Source: Compostimonas suwonensis
GTDB taxonomy: Bacteria; Actinomycetota; Actinomycetes; Actinomycetales; Microbacteriaceae
DNA length: 64,000 nt
Direction of reading: 5' to 3'
Assembly (NCBI RefSeq): GCF_002797855.1
Contig: NZ_PGFB01000004.1
Span: 248,001 to 312,000, forward strand
Positions 53,714 to 63,463 of this stretch are shown piece after piece. Below the pieces are notes generated by a model. It searched no databases. It saw only the letters and a list, made by a program, of their open reading frames with translations, and was not told the DNA's origin. The position numbers and the translations under genes are program-made. The stretch's first letter is position 1; the number at the start of each line of letters is the position of its first letter.

Positions 53714-55351
53714 TCAGCGCTTCTGCTTGACGATCTTCTCCTGGTTGACGTCTTCTTCGGCGGTCGCCTCGAACTCTTCGCGACCGGCGGAGGCGAGCGG
53801 GTTGCCCGAGCCCGTCTGGAACTCGAGCTTGAACTCGTCCACGGTCTTGTCGAGCGTCTCGACGATGTCGTCGCTCAGCACGTTGGTCTCGCGGAGCTTC
53901 GTGAGCACGTCGGTGTTGCGGCCGAGGTAGTCGAGCAGCTCACGCTCGAAGCGCAGGATGTCTTCGACGGGGACCTCGTCGAGCTTGCCGTTGGTGCCGG
54001 CCCAGATCGAGACGACCTGGTCTTCGACGGGGTACGGCGAGTACTGCGGCTGGCGCAGGAGCTCGGTGAGGCGGGCGCCGCGGGCGAGCTGACGGCGGCT
54101 CGCGGCATCCAGGTCGGAGGCGAACATCGCGAAGGCCTCGAGCGAGCGGTACTGGGCGAGCTCGAGCTTGAGCGTTCCCGACACCTTCTTGATCGACTTG
54201 ACCTGGGCGTCGCCGCCGACTCGCGAGACCGAGATTCCGACGTCGACCGCGGGGCGCTGGTTGGCGTTGAAGAGGTCGGACTGCAGGAAGATCTGGCCGT
54301 CGGTGATCGAGATCACGTTGGTCGGGATGTAGGCCGAGACGTCGTTGGCCTTGGTCTCGATGATCGGCAGGCCGGTCATGGAGCCGGCGCCGAGCTCGTC
54401 GGAGAGCTTGGCGCAGCGCTCGAGCAGACGGGAGTGCAGGTAGAAGACGTCACCGGGGTACGCCTCGCGTCCCGGCGGACGACGCAGGAGCAGCGACACG
54501 GCGCGGTAGGCCTCGGCCTGCTTCGACAGGTCGTCGAAGATGATCAGGACGTGCTTGCCGCCGTACATCCAGTGCTGGCCGATGGCCGAGCCCGTGTAGG
54601 GGGCGAGGTACTTGAAGCCGGCGGGGTCGGATGCCGGGGCCGCGACGATCGTCGTGTACTCCATCGCTCCGGCGTCTTCGAGCGCGCCCTTCACAGCCGC
54701 GATGGTCGAGCCCTTCTGGCCGATCGCGACGTAGATGCAGCGGACCTGCTTGGTGACGTCGCCGGACTCCCAGTTGGCCTTCTGGTTGATGATCGTGTCG
54801 ATCGCGATCGCGGTCTTGCCGGTCTGGCGGTCGCCGATGATGAGCTGACGCTGGCCGCGGCCGACGGGGATCATGGCGTCGATCGCCTTGATGCCGGTCT
54901 GCAGCGGCTCGTGCACCGACTTGCGCTGCATAACGCCGGGGGCCTGGAGCTCGAGAGCGCGGCGGCTCTCGGCGACGATCTCGCCCAGGCCGTCGATCGG
55001 GTTGCCGAGCGGGTCGACGACACGGCCGAGGAACGCGTCGCCCACAGGGGTGGAGAGCACCTCGCCCGTGCGGCGCACCTCGTGACCGGCCTGGATGCCG
55101 GTGAACTCGCCGAGCACGACGACGCCGATCTCGCTCTCGTCGAGGTTGAGCGCGAGGCCGAGCGTGCCGTCTTCGAAGGTGATGAGCTCGTTGGCCATGA
55201 CGCCCGGGAGGCCTTCGACGTGCGCGATGCCGTCGCTCGCGTCGAGCACGTAGCCGACCTCTTCGGTCGACGCGCCCTTGGGCTCGTACGAGTCGACGAA
55301 GTCCTTGAGAGCATCACGGATCTCGTCGGGGCTGATCCTGAGTTCTGCCAT
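53714..55351 (-). CDS. atpA: F1Fo ATP synthase alpha subunit
   Basis: The 545-residue subunit has the non-catalytic nucleotide site [15 protein letters not shown], the signature region [20 protein letters not shown] and [20 protein letters not shown]-terminal tail of about 35 residues is rich in acidic and Lys residues, as in other actinobacterial alpha subunits, where this extension limits ATP hydrolysis in mycobacteria. Confidence 0.98.
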   Translation of the reverse strand: MAELRISPDEIRDALKDFVDSYEPKGASTEEVGYVLDASDGIAHVEGLPGVMANELITFEDGTLGLALNLDESEIGVVVLGEFTGIQAGHEVRRTGEVLSTPVGDAFLGRVVDPLGNPIDGLGEIVAESRRALELQAPGVMQRKSVHEPLQTGIKAIDAMIPVGRGQRQLIIGDRQTGKTAIAIDTIINQKANWESGDVTKQVRCIYVAIGQKGSTIAAVKGALEDAGAMEYTTIVAAPASDPAGFKYLAPYTGSAIGQHWMYGGKHVLIIFDDLSKQAEAYRAVSLLLRRPPGREAYPGDVFYLHSRLLERCAKLSDELGAGSMTGLPIIETKANDVSAYIPTNVISITDGQIFLQSDLFNANQRPAVDVGISVSRVGGDAQVKSIKKVSGTLKLELAQYRSLEAFAMFASDLDAASRRQLARGARLTELLRQPQYSPYPVEDQVVSIWAGTNGKLDEVPVEDILRFERELLDYLGRNTDVLTKLRETNVLSDDIVETLDKTVDEFKLEFQTGSGNPLASAGREEFEATAEEDVNQEKIVKQKR

Positions 55352-55433
55352 TGCCTTGTCCTTCTCTTTCTGCTGAAAGAACTGTCTGTCTGTGCCGGCC
55401 GTACCGGCCGAGGAGATTGTGGTGCTCGACCGG

Positions 55434-56228
55434 TCAGCCGACGAGCTTGAGCCTGAGTTCGTTGAGCCTGGTGGCGATGCTGCCGTCGATGACGTCGTCG
55501 CCGATCTGCACGCGGAGACCGCCGATGAGCGTCGGGTCGATGACCTCGTTGACCTTGACCGAACGCCCGTAGGCCTCGCCCAGGCGATCGCTCAGGCGCT
55601 TGATCTGGGCCTCGCCCAGCGGTGTCGCGGCCGTGACGGTCGCGACGGCGAGCCCGGACTCGTCTGCGATGATCGCCGCGGCTGAGGCGAGGAGCTCGCC
55701 GATCCTGCGGCCTCGCGGCTGCTGGACGAGCTGGCTCGCGATGGCGATCGTCTGCGTGCTCGCGGTGGCTCCGAGGAGCTTCTCGACGAGCGCCGCCTTG
55801 GAGGCGTCATCGCCGAGCTTGCTGCTGAGAGCGAGCTCGAGCTCGGCATTCGAACGCACGGCCGTTCCGAATGCGAAGAGCTCGCCCTCGATGTCAGCAT
55901 CCGCCGGAGCCGAGATCGCTGCGGCGCGAAGGCCGAGCTCCTCGATTCCCGCGAGGAGCTGCTCCGACGACGACCAGCGGCTCTCGGCGATCGAGATCAG
56001 GAGCGAGAGGGCCGTCGATCCGATGAGGGATCCGAAGACCCGCTCGACGAGCGACTTCTTCTCCCCCGCCTCCATCGACGGGTCTGCGACGAGCGCCAGC
56101 AGATGGGTCGAACGCCCGAGGGTCCGCCCCGCCGCGAGGAGATCTTGCGCGGTAGCCAGGTCGACGCCGTCAGCGGCAGCCAATGCCGCGCGTGACTCGA
56201 CGAGAGCTTCCCGGGTCGCTGATCCCAT
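55434..56228 (-). CDS. atpH: F1Fo ATP synthase delta subunit
   Basis: This 264-residue peripheral-stalk protein has an OSCP-like fold, with the C-terminal motif [20 protein letters not shown]. Its ATG overlaps the atpF stop by one base (TAATG). Confidence 0.95.
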   Translation of the reverse strand: MGSATREALVESRAALAAADGVDLATAQDLLAAGRTLGRSTHLLALVADPSMEAGEKKSLVERVFGSLIGSTALSLLISIAESRWSSSEQLLAGIEELGLRAAAISAPADADIEGELFAFGTAVRSNAELELALSSKLGDDASKAALVEKLLGATASTQTIAIASQLVQQPRGRRIGELLASAAAIIADESGLAVATVTAATPLGEAQIKRLSDRLGEAYGRSVKVNEVIDPTLIGGLRVQIGDDVIDGSIATRLNELRLKLVG

Positions 56229-56797
56229 TACTTCGCCGCTTTCCCTGAGGCGCCCAGCTGCTCGGATGACTCGAGTTCTGCCAAGAAACGGTCGACGATG
56301 GCCGCTGCCTTCGTGTCGTCGTTGAGGCTTTCGCCGATCACGCGCGAGGAGAGGTCGAGGGCCAGTGTGCCCACCTCGGAGCGCAGCGAGACGACGGCCG
56401 ACTGACGCTCGGCCTCGATCTGCGCGTGCGCGGTCGTCGTGATGCGGTTGGCCTCGACGGACGCCTGGTCTTTGAGCTCCGCGATGATCTTCTTGCCGTC
56501 TTCACGAGCCTGCTCGCGAATGCGGCCGGCCTCGACACGCGCTTCGGCGAGCTGAGCGGTGTACTGCTCGAGAGCAGCCTCCGCCTCGCGCTGCGCTTCG
56601 TCGGCCTTGGCGATGTTGCCTTCGATCGCCGCGGAACGCTCGTCGAGCATTTTGTTCATCCGCGGAAGCACGTAGCGGATGAAGAAGAACAGGATGATCG
56701 CGAAGCAGACCAATGACCAGAGGATGTCGTACGGCGCGGGGATGAGCGGGTTGATCTGCTCTTCCTCGCCGGCCGCGGCCACAATTGCCTGAAGCAT
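56228..56797 (-). CDS. atpF: F1Fo ATP synthase subunit b
   Basis: The 189-residue stator protein has one N-terminal TM helix (ILWSLVCFAIILFFFIRYVL) followed by a long charged helix, KADEAQREAEAALEQY and on, which dimerises and binds delta. Confidence 0.96.
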   Translation of the reverse strand: MLQAIVAAAGEEEQINPLIPAPYDILWSLVCFAIILFFFIRYVLPRMNKMLDERSAAIEGNIAKADEAQREAEAALEQYTAQLAEARVEAGRIREQAREDGKKIIAELKDQASVEANRITTTAHAQIEAERQSAVVSLRSEVGTLALDLSSRVIGESLNDDTKAAAIVDRFLAELESSEQLGASGKAAK

Positions 56798-56825
56798 GTC
56801 TACCTCGTTACCTAACTAGAGCGAC

Positions 56826-57909
<1,084 letters not shown>

Positions 57910-57988
57910 GTGAATGAGAGCGTTTGCTAGCAGCGCTGTCTCCAGATTCGGGGCGTGTTATCACGCGGCGAGGGAAGGGGAATACCCA

Positions 57989-58006
57989 GAACTCTATCAA
58001 GAGTTC
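57989..58006 (-). repeat. Hairpin in the atpI-like/atpB gap
   Basis: GAACTCT and AGAGTTC form a perfect 7-bp stem around ATCA, extended by CCC (57985-57987) and GGG (58007-58009). A second short dyad, GCGTG/CACGC, lies near 57954-57966. No T-run follows on the minus strand, so this is not a classic terminator. It may be an RNA processing or attenuation site setting atpI and atpB stoichiometry. Confidence 0.5.
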
Positions 58007-58023
58007 GGGCTCGAATCGAATCC

Positions 58024-58473
58024 TTATATACGGGGGTCGTTTGCATCGCCCGGGAGCGAAACATCGCTCACATACGGTACACGCGCACGGACGAAGGCGA
58101 GCACGTCGACGACGAGACTGCCGATGACCGCGACGACGATCGAGACGAAGAAGACCATGGGGTCGATGAACGAGGTGCGGCCCAGTATCACGACGATGCC
58201 GAGGAAGATCAGCAGTTTGACGAGCCAGCCGCCGAGCACGATAGCGAAGAAGCCCGTGCTGATGATCTGCCCCTTCGACACCCGGGTGGCGAGCAGGATC
58301 GTCGCGGCCGTGAGGCCGAAGAAGACCACCGTCATGAGCGCCCCGATGAGAGCCGAGACGAGCCCGGGCACCCCGGCGACGAGGAAGCCGACGATGGAGC
58401 CCACGATGGCCAGGGCGGCCGTGAGGATCGCGCCGTAGAGCAGGGCGCGTTTGAGGATGGGGATGGCGGACAT
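58024..58473 (-). CDS. AtpI-like membrane protein
   Basis: The 149-residue protein has four hydrophobic helices and sits directly upstream of atpB, the usual place of AtpI, which assists c-ring assembly or ion supply. Sequence similarity to classical AtpI is low in this phylum, so the call rests on position and topology. The ATG at 58473 lies 5 bp after the wecA-like stop. Confidence 0.75.
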   Translation of the reverse strand: MSAIPILKRALLYGAILTAALAIVGSIVGFLVAGVPGLVSALIGALMTVVFFGLTAATILLATRVSKGQIISTGFFAIVLGGWLVKLLIFLGIVVILGRTSFIDPMVFFVSIVVAVIGSLVVDVLAFVRARVPYVSDVSLPGDANDPRI

Positions 58474-58478
58474 TGTCG

Positions 58479-59720
58479 TCACTTCTCTCTGGGGCGGGCG
58501 GGCTCGGGGAGGGGCTCGGGAGCCTCGTCGGGCAGCACGATGTCGGATGCCGCGTCGAGCGGGTCGAGGGTGGCGCGCTCCTGCGCCTCCGGGGCGTCGA
58601 CGCTCGACGACTGCGCCTGGGCCTCGCGCGATTTGCGACGGCTCAGGGGGGCGAGGGTCAGCACCGTGCAGATGATGAAGCCGAGCGCGAGCACGGCCGC
58701 GGCGATCCAGGCGGGCTGCACGATGTAGAAGAGCAGGAAGCCGAGCGAGGCGACGGCCGTCCAGGCGTAGAAGATGAGCACCGCGTGCAGGTGCGAGTGG
58801 CCCATGTCGAGCAGACGGTGGTGCAGGTGCTGGCGGTCGGCGCTGAACGGCGACTTGCCCGCGCGCACTCGGCGGATGACGGCGAGCCCGAAGTCGAGCA
58901 GCGGGATGAGCAGCACGGCGAAGGGCAGCAGGATCGGGATGAACGCGGGCAGCAGCTCGGCCCGGTCGAGCTGCGCGGGGTCGACCTGCCCGGTCACGGC
59001 GATCGCCGAGGTGGCCATGAGCAGGCCCACGAGGAGAGCCCCGGCATCCCCCATGAAGAGCTTGGCCGGATGCCAGTTGAGCGGCAGGAACCCGGCGCAG
59101 ACGCCCACGAGCACGGCGGCGATGAGCGAGGCGAGGTTGAAGTAGTTCGACGGCGAGGTGTCCTGCACGAGCAGGTAGCTGTAGAGGAAGAACGCGCCGT
59201 TCGCGATGAGCGCGACACCCGCGACGAGGCCGTCGAGGCCGTCGATGAAGTTGATGGCGTTCATCGTGAGCACGATCGCGAGGATCGTGATGACGACCGA
59301 CATGACGCCCGAGCCCACCGTGCGGCCGCCGATCGGGAGCGAGAGGATCTGCACGCCCTGCCAGGCGACGAGGCCGGCGGCGATGAACTGCCCGGCGAGC
59401 TTCGTCATCCAGTCGAGATCCCAGATGTCGTCGGCGACGCCGATGAGCACGATGAGCAGCGCCGCCCCGAGGATCGCGTAGATCGGCAGGGGGTTGGCGA
59501 AGACCAGCCGGAAGAAGGGGATCTGCGAGGCGACGGCGAAGGCCACGAGCACCCCCACGAACATCGCGACGCCGCCGAGCCGCGGGGTGGGCCGGGTGTG
59601 CACGTCGCGTTCGCGGATCTGCGGGTAGAGCTTGTATTTGAGGCTCAGCTTGTAGACGACGATGGCGAGCACGAAGGTGACGACGGCGGCGATGGCGGCG
59701 ACGAGCAGGAAGAGTCTCAC
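58479..59720 (-). CDS. Undecaprenyl-phosphate sugar-1-phosphate transferase (MraY/WecA family)
   Basis: The 413-residue polytopic enzyme transfers a sugar-1-phosphate to a polyprenyl phosphate at the start of wall polymer or glycan synthesis. Visible motifs are GVADDIWDLDW, MNAINFIDGLDGL, KLFMGDAG and DRQHLHHRLLDMGHSH, the last being typical of WecA-type GlcNAc-1-phosphate transferases. About 11 TM helices and a C-terminal hydrophilic tail of 60 residues are seen. The GTG overlaps the stop of the preceding gene by 4 bases. Confidence 0.92.
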   Translation of the reverse strand: MRLFLLVAAIAAVVTFVLAIVVYKLSLKYKLYPQIRERDVHTRPTPRLGGVAMFVGVLVAFAVASQIPFFRLVFANPLPIYAILGAALLIVLIGVADDIWDLDWMTKLAGQFIAAGLVAWQGVQILSLPIGGRTVGSGVMSVVITILAIVLTMNAINFIDGLDGLVAGVALIANGAFFLYSYLLVQDTSPSNYFNLASLIAAVLVGVCAGFLPLNWHPAKLFMGDAGALLVGLLMATSAIAVTGQVDPAQLDRAELLPAFIPILLPFAVLLIPLLDFGLAVIRRVRAGKSPFSADRQHLHHRLLDMGHSHLHAVLIFYAWTAVASLGFLLFYIVQPAWIAAAVLALGFIICTVLTLAPLSRRKSREAQAQSSSVDAPEAQERATLDPLDAASDIVLPDEAPEPLPEPARPREK

Positions 59721-60481
59721 GAGCCGGGAGCCGCCCTGTCGTCGGCGGCATCGGCAGCGGCATCAGGGGCGGCGGCGTCGCGGGTGACGGATGCCGCGGC
59801 ATCCGCTTCGAGCGCGTCGCCGATGACCTCGCGCAGCCTCGCGGCCGGAACGACCCCGTGGCGCAGGATGCGCACGGCCCCGCCCGTGTCGAGCGGCGTC
59901 GCGTCGACGATCGTCGACGAGGTCTCGACGAGACCATCGAGCGTGTAGTCGGTTCCCGCGTCTCCGCCGTCGAGGTAGACGGCGACCGACTCCCCGAGCA
60001 TCGCCTCGGCCTGCGCGGCGGAGCTCGGCGCCGGGCGACCGGTGAGGTTCGCCGATGAGACCGCGAGCGGCCCGGTCTCGGCGAGCAGCTCGAGCGCGAT
60101 GCGGTTGCTCGGCATGCGCAGGGCGACCGTGCCGTGGGTCTCGCCCAGATCCCAGGCGAGGGAGTGCTGGGCCCGCACGACGATCGTCAGCCCGCCGGGC
60201 CAGAAGGCCTCGACGAGATCGCGCACCGCGCCGTGCACGTTCTCGGCGAGCGCGTCGAGGGTCGGCAGCCCAGGGATCAGCACGGGCGGGGGCGAGCCCG
60301 GGCCCCGGCCCTTGGCGGCGAGGAGCTTGCGCACCGCGGCGGGGGTGAAGGCGTCGGCGGCGACGCCGTAGACCGTGTCGGTCGGGATGACGACGAGTTC
60401 GCCGCGGCCGACGGCAGACCTCGCCAGTCTCATTCCGGTGAGGAGTTCGGTGTCGACCGAACAATCGTAGATGCGCGCCAT
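59717..60481 (-). CDS. L-threonylcarbamoyladenylate synthase (Sua5/YwlC/TsaC)
   Basis: This 254-residue enzyme makes threonylcarbamoyl-AMP for the t6A37 modification of tRNA. It has LVVIPTDTVYGVAADAF near the N-terminus, AFWPGGLTIVVRA, VALRMPSN and LAVSSANLTGRPAP. The ATG at 60481 gives the usual start MARIYDCS; an in-frame ATG four codons earlier is possible. The C-terminal 25 residues are Ala/Asp repeats. Its position before the wecA-like and atp genes is common in actinobacteria. Confidence 0.93.
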   Translation of the reverse strand: MARIYDCSVDTELLTGMRLARSAVGRGELVVIPTDTVYGVAADAFTPAAVRKLLAAKGRGPGSPPPVLIPGLPTLDALAENVHGAVRDLVEAFWPGGLTIVVRAQHSLAWDLGETHGTVALRMPSNRIALELLAETGPLAVSSANLTGRPAPSSAAQAEAMLGESVAVYLDGGDAGTDYTLDGLVETSSTIVDATPLDTGGAVRILRHGVVPAARLREVIGDALEADAAASVTRDAAAPDAAADAADDRAAPGS

Positions 60482-60530
60482 GTCGGCACCCATGATAGTT
60501 GAGTATCTTGCCCGCTCGCCGAGCACTCGG

Positions 60531-61211
60531 TCAGGGTGCGAGGTTCCAGTGCGTGATGACCCTCGTGTCGTGCTCGTAGCCGAGCTCGCTCACGGAGCCG
60601 GTGCCGAGCGCGAGCAGCGCGCCGCCCACGGCGGGCAGGCCGAGCCACCGGGCCGCGAGGATGCGCAGCACGTGCCCGTGGGCGACGAGCAGCACATCGT
60701 CGCCGCGCTCGAGCACGGGTGAGATTCGGGCGAGCACGGCGTCGGCCCGCTCCCCCACGGCCTCGGCGGTCTCGCCGGGCCGCGGGCTCCCGTCGGTGCC
60801 GGCCCGCCAGATCGTCCAGTCCGATCCGTACTCCTCGGCGATCTGCGCGCTCGTGAGGCCCTCGTAGGGGCCGTAGTCCCACTCCACGAGATCGGCGTCG
60901 GTCTCTGCCCCCGCCCCCGCCTCGCCGTCACCGAAACCGGCGAGCCGCGCCGTCATCCTGGCCCGCTCGAGGGGACTCGAGAGCACCAGGCCGAAGCTGC
61001 GACCCGCGACCATCGTGCCGGCGCCGCGGGCCTGCCGTTCGCCGAGCTCGGTCAGGTGGATGTCGCTGAGACCCGTGTGCCGGCCGTCCCGGCTCCACTC
61101 GGTCTCGCCGTGCCGCACGAGCACAACGCGTGCCGCGGTGCCCTCCGAGCCCCGAGCGGCCTTCTGGACCACCTCGTGAACCGCCTCTTGAACCGCGCCT
61201 TCGCCGATCAC
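60531..61211 (-). CDS. Histidine phosphatase family protein (phosphoglycerate mutase-like)
   Basis: The 226-residue protein has the catalytic signature VLVRHGETEWS, then SSPLERARMTA, a Glu-containing EWDYGPYEG and VAHGHVLRI with the second His. The GTG at 61211 was chosen for its AGGGGAG ribosome site. The upstream frame is Arg/Gly-rich and has no family match. Substrate is unknown; members include phosphoserine- and cobalamin-pathway phosphatases. Confidence 0.87.
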   Translation of the reverse strand: MIGEGAVQEAVHEVVQKAARGSEGTAARVVLVRHGETEWSRDGRHTGLSDIHLTELGERQARGAGTMVAGRSFGLVLSSPLERARMTARLAGFGDGEAGAGAETDADLVEWDYGPYEGLTSAQIAEEYGSDWTIWRAGTDGSPRPGETAEAVGERADAVLARISPVLERGDDVLLVAHGHVLRILAARWLGLPAVGGALLALGTGSVSELGYEHDTRVITHWNLAP

Positions 61212-61392
61212 GTCCGCTCCCCTGTGCCCGTTGTGCCGTCTGTGTTGTGCCCGACCGTCTCCAGCCCGTGTATCGCGCCGGTGCCGTCCGTCGTGTCCGA
61301 GCGTAGACGGTGGGAAACGTCGCCCGGAGCCGCGACATTCCCTGCGGCGTCCTCCGCGGCATCCCCGTGCGCTTCCCCGGCGAGAAAAATTA

Positions 61393-61421
61393 TTGCGTAT
61401 ACCGCACACTGTGTGTAACGT
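61393..61421 (+). promoter_or_regulatory. Promoter of the drug-export operon
   Basis: TTGCGT (61393-61398) and TAACGT (61416-61421) are separated by exactly 17 bp. The spacer contains one operator copy and a second begins in the -10 hexamer, a standard repressible arrangement. Confidence 0.6.
61405..61415. promoter_or_regulatory. Operator copy 1 (CACACTGTGTG)
   Basis: Perfect 5-bp inverted repeat around T. A related site lies 16 bp away, centre to centre, at 61420-61432; the shared core is ACACTGYGT. The likely ligand is the TetR protein encoded at 63464. Confidence 0.6.
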
Positions 61422-61432
61422 ACACTGCGTAC
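61420..61432. promoter_or_regulatory. Operator copy 2 (GTACACTGCGTAC)
   Basis: Inverted repeat GTAC-N5-GTAC sharing the ACACTGYGT core with copy 1 and overlapping the -10 element and transcription start. Confidence 0.6.
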
Positions 61433-61530
61433 AACATAAACAGCGTATGGCATAAGCAGTTCGAGATCACCATCCCGCTCCATCGCTCACCACCGCCCAC
61501 CACCGCACTCACGAAAGGATCGGCCACCCC

Positions 61531-62541
61531 ATGACCGCACAGACCGGGCTCAGCGGGGCCCCCGTGCTCATCGCACGCGGCCTCCGCAAGTCCTACGGCT
61601 CGCACCACGTGCTCGCCGGCATCGACATGACCGTCGACCGCGGCGAGATCTTCGCACTCCTGGGGCCCAACGGCGCCGGAAAGACGACGACCGTCAACAT
61701 CCTGACGACCCTCATCCGCCCCGACGCCGGCAGCGCGCGCATCGCCGGGGTCGACCTGATCGCGAACCCGCGGCGCGCCCGCGAGGTCATCAGCCTCACG
61801 GGCCAGTACGCCTCGGTCGACGACTTCCAGACCGGCGAGGAGAACCTCAGGATGATGGCGAAGCTCGCGCACCTCGATCGGGCCGACGCCAAGCGCCGGA
61901 TCGCCGAGCTCATCGAGCGCTTCGACCTCGTCGACGCGGCCGGACGGCGCGCCGGAACCTACTCGGGAGGCATGCGCCGCCGTCTCGACCTCGCCATCAG
62001 CCTGCTCGCCGAGCCGCCCGTCGTCTTCCTCGACGAGCCCACGACCGGGCTCGACCCCCGCAGCCGCGCCGACATGTGGGCGGTCGTGCGCGACCTCGCC
62101 ACGACCGGCACGACGATCATCCTGACGACCCAGTACCTCGAGGAGGCCGACCAGCTGGCCGACCGCGTCGCTGTGCTCGACGACGGCAGGATCATCGCCG
62201 AGGGCACCCCCGAGCAGCTCAAACAGCGGGTGAGCGGCGAGCACATCCGCCTGACCCTCGAGAACGCGGGCCAGTTCCAGCTCGCACGCCGGGCAGACTT
62301 CGGCCACGGCGCCGTGTTCGACGTCGACGAGCTGAGCGTGCTCGTGCCCGCCGACGACAACGTGCAGACCATGCGCGAGCTGCTCGCGACGACAGCCCGC
62401 CACGAGCTCGCGGTGAGCGCCATCGAGATCGTCAAGCCGTCGCTCGACGACGTGTTCCTCGCCCTCACGGGCCAGCCGACCGCAGGCGGCGGGGCCTCCG
62501 CCCCGGGCGCCCCGCGCGAGAACGAGGAGGTCGCGGCATGA
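61531..62541 (+). CDS. DrrA-type ABC transporter ATP-binding protein
   Basis: This 336-residue ATPase has Walker A LLGPNGAGKTTTVNIL, signature YSGGMRRRLDLAISL and Walker B VVFLDEPTTGLDPRSR, with the DrrA-type C-terminal domain after residue 240. Family members power export of anthracyclines and other drugs. The permease gene overlaps its stop by 4 bases. Confidence 0.94.
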   Translation: MTAQTGLSGAPVLIARGLRKSYGSHHVLAGIDMTVDRGEIFALLGPNGAGKTTTVNILTTLIRPDAGSARIAGVDLIANPRRAREVISLTGQYASVDDFQTGEENLRMMAKLAHLDRADAKRRIAELIERFDLVDAAGRRAGTYSGGMRRRLDLAISLLAEPPVVFLDEPTTGLDPRSRADMWAVVRDLATTGTTIILTTQYLEEADQLADRVAVLDDGRIIAEGTPEQLKQRVSGEHIRLTLENAGQFQLARRADFGHGAVFDVDELSVLVPADDNVQTMRELLATTARHELAVSAIEIVKPSLDDVFLALTGQPTAGGGASAPGAPRENEEVAA

Positions 62542-63374
62542 GCGCCACCATCACCGCGGGAGGCGCAGGAGCCGGCACCGGCAGTCTCGCGCCCCGTCCG
62601 CGTGCGCGGACGCCGCGCCGGCTGAGCGCCATCGGCGACGTGTCGGCGATGTCCGGCCGCGAGTTCCGCCGCACCATCCGCAGTGTCGACGCCCTCGTGA
62701 CGGCCCTCGCGATCCCCGTCTCGATCATGCTCGTCTTCGTCGTCGTCTTCGGCGGCGCCATCCAGCAGGACGGCGGGTACATCGACTACGTCGTGCCCGG
62801 AACGCTCATCCTCTGCGCGGGATTCGGCTCGGCGTCCACCGCCATCGCCGTCGCGCAGGACATGACGACGGGCACGATCGACAGGTTCAAGACCCTGCCG
62901 ATCTACGGGGCCTCGGTGCTCGTCGGGCACGTGCTCGCGAGCGTCATGCGCAACCTCGTCGCGAGCGCGCTCGTGATCGGGGTGGCCCTCGCCCTCGGCT
63001 TCCGCCCGAGCGCCGACCTCGGCTCCTGGGTGCTCGCGATCCTCTTCCTGAGCCTCGTGATCGTCGCGATGACCTGGGTCGCCTGCGCGGCCGGCCTCGT
63101 GCTGAGCGTCGACGCCGCCGGCAGCATCAACTTCGTCTTCCTCTTCCTGCCCTACCTCAGCACGGGCTTCGTCGAAGTCGACACGATGCCCGAGTGGCTG
63201 CGCGGCTTCGCCGAGTACCAGCCCTACACGCCCATCATCGAGACGCTGCGCAGCCTCCTGACGGGAAGCCCGATGGGCGGCTACGGCTGGCAGGCGATCG
63301 CCTGGCTGCTCGGCCTGCTCGTCGTCGGCTACGTGTGCGCCTCGGTGACCTTCCGCCGCCGCACCGCCCGCTGA
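62538..63374 (+). CDS. DrrB-type ABC transporter permease (ABC-2)
   Basis: The 278-residue permease has six TM helices in the ABC-2 pattern, with FKTLPIYGASVLVGHVLASV and the late YLSTGFVEVDTMPEWLRGFA followed by QPYTPIIETLRSLL, typical of DrrB-like subunits. The ATG overlaps the ATPase stop (ATGA). A low-complexity Gly/Ala/Arg N-terminus of about 30 residues is cytosolic. Confidence 0.92.
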   Translation: MSATITAGGAGAGTGSLAPRPRARTPRRLSAIGDVSAMSGREFRRTIRSVDALVTALAIPVSIMLVFVVVFGGAIQQDGGYIDYVVPGTLILCAGFGSASTAIAVAQDMTTGTIDRFKTLPIYGASVLVGHVLASVMRNLVASALVIGVALALGFRPSADLGSWVLAILFLSLVIVAMTWVACAAGLVLSVDAAGSINFVFLFLPYLSTGFVEVDTMPEWLRGFAEYQPYTPIIETLRSLLTGSPMGGYGWQAIAWLLGLLVVGYVCASVTFRRRTAR

Positions 63375-63407
63375 TCAGGGGAACGCGACCGCACTGCGCC
63401 ACGACCG

Positions 63408-63442
63408 GCGGATGTCGCGGGCCCGCCGCCCGCGACATCCGC
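63408..63442 (+). terminator. Strong GC-rich hairpin terminator
   Basis: Perfect 15-bp arms (63408-63422 and 63428-63442) surround the loop CCGCC, 34 bp after the permease stop. The short TGCTTCTA after it is only weakly T-rich. It probably ends the export operon and insulates the TetR gene, whose start is 22 bp further on. Confidence 0.75.
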
Positions 63443-63463
63443 TGCTTCTAGGATGGACACCGA

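Larger units (their letters stand above)
61212..61530. promoter_or_regulatory. 319-bp gene-free region with the drrAB-like promoter
   Basis: This gap separates the divergent phosphatase and ABC genes. Its left half is GC-rich and featureless to me. Its right half (about 61385-61460) is A/T-rich and holds a promoter and tandem operators. Codons between 61461 and 61530 show no convincing small gene. Confidence 0.6.

Noticed and set aside
57989-58009. Rho-independent terminator upstream of atpB
   Set aside because: The stem is good but no T-run follows on the transcribed strand, and termination here would silence the ATP synthase operon unless a new promoter follows.
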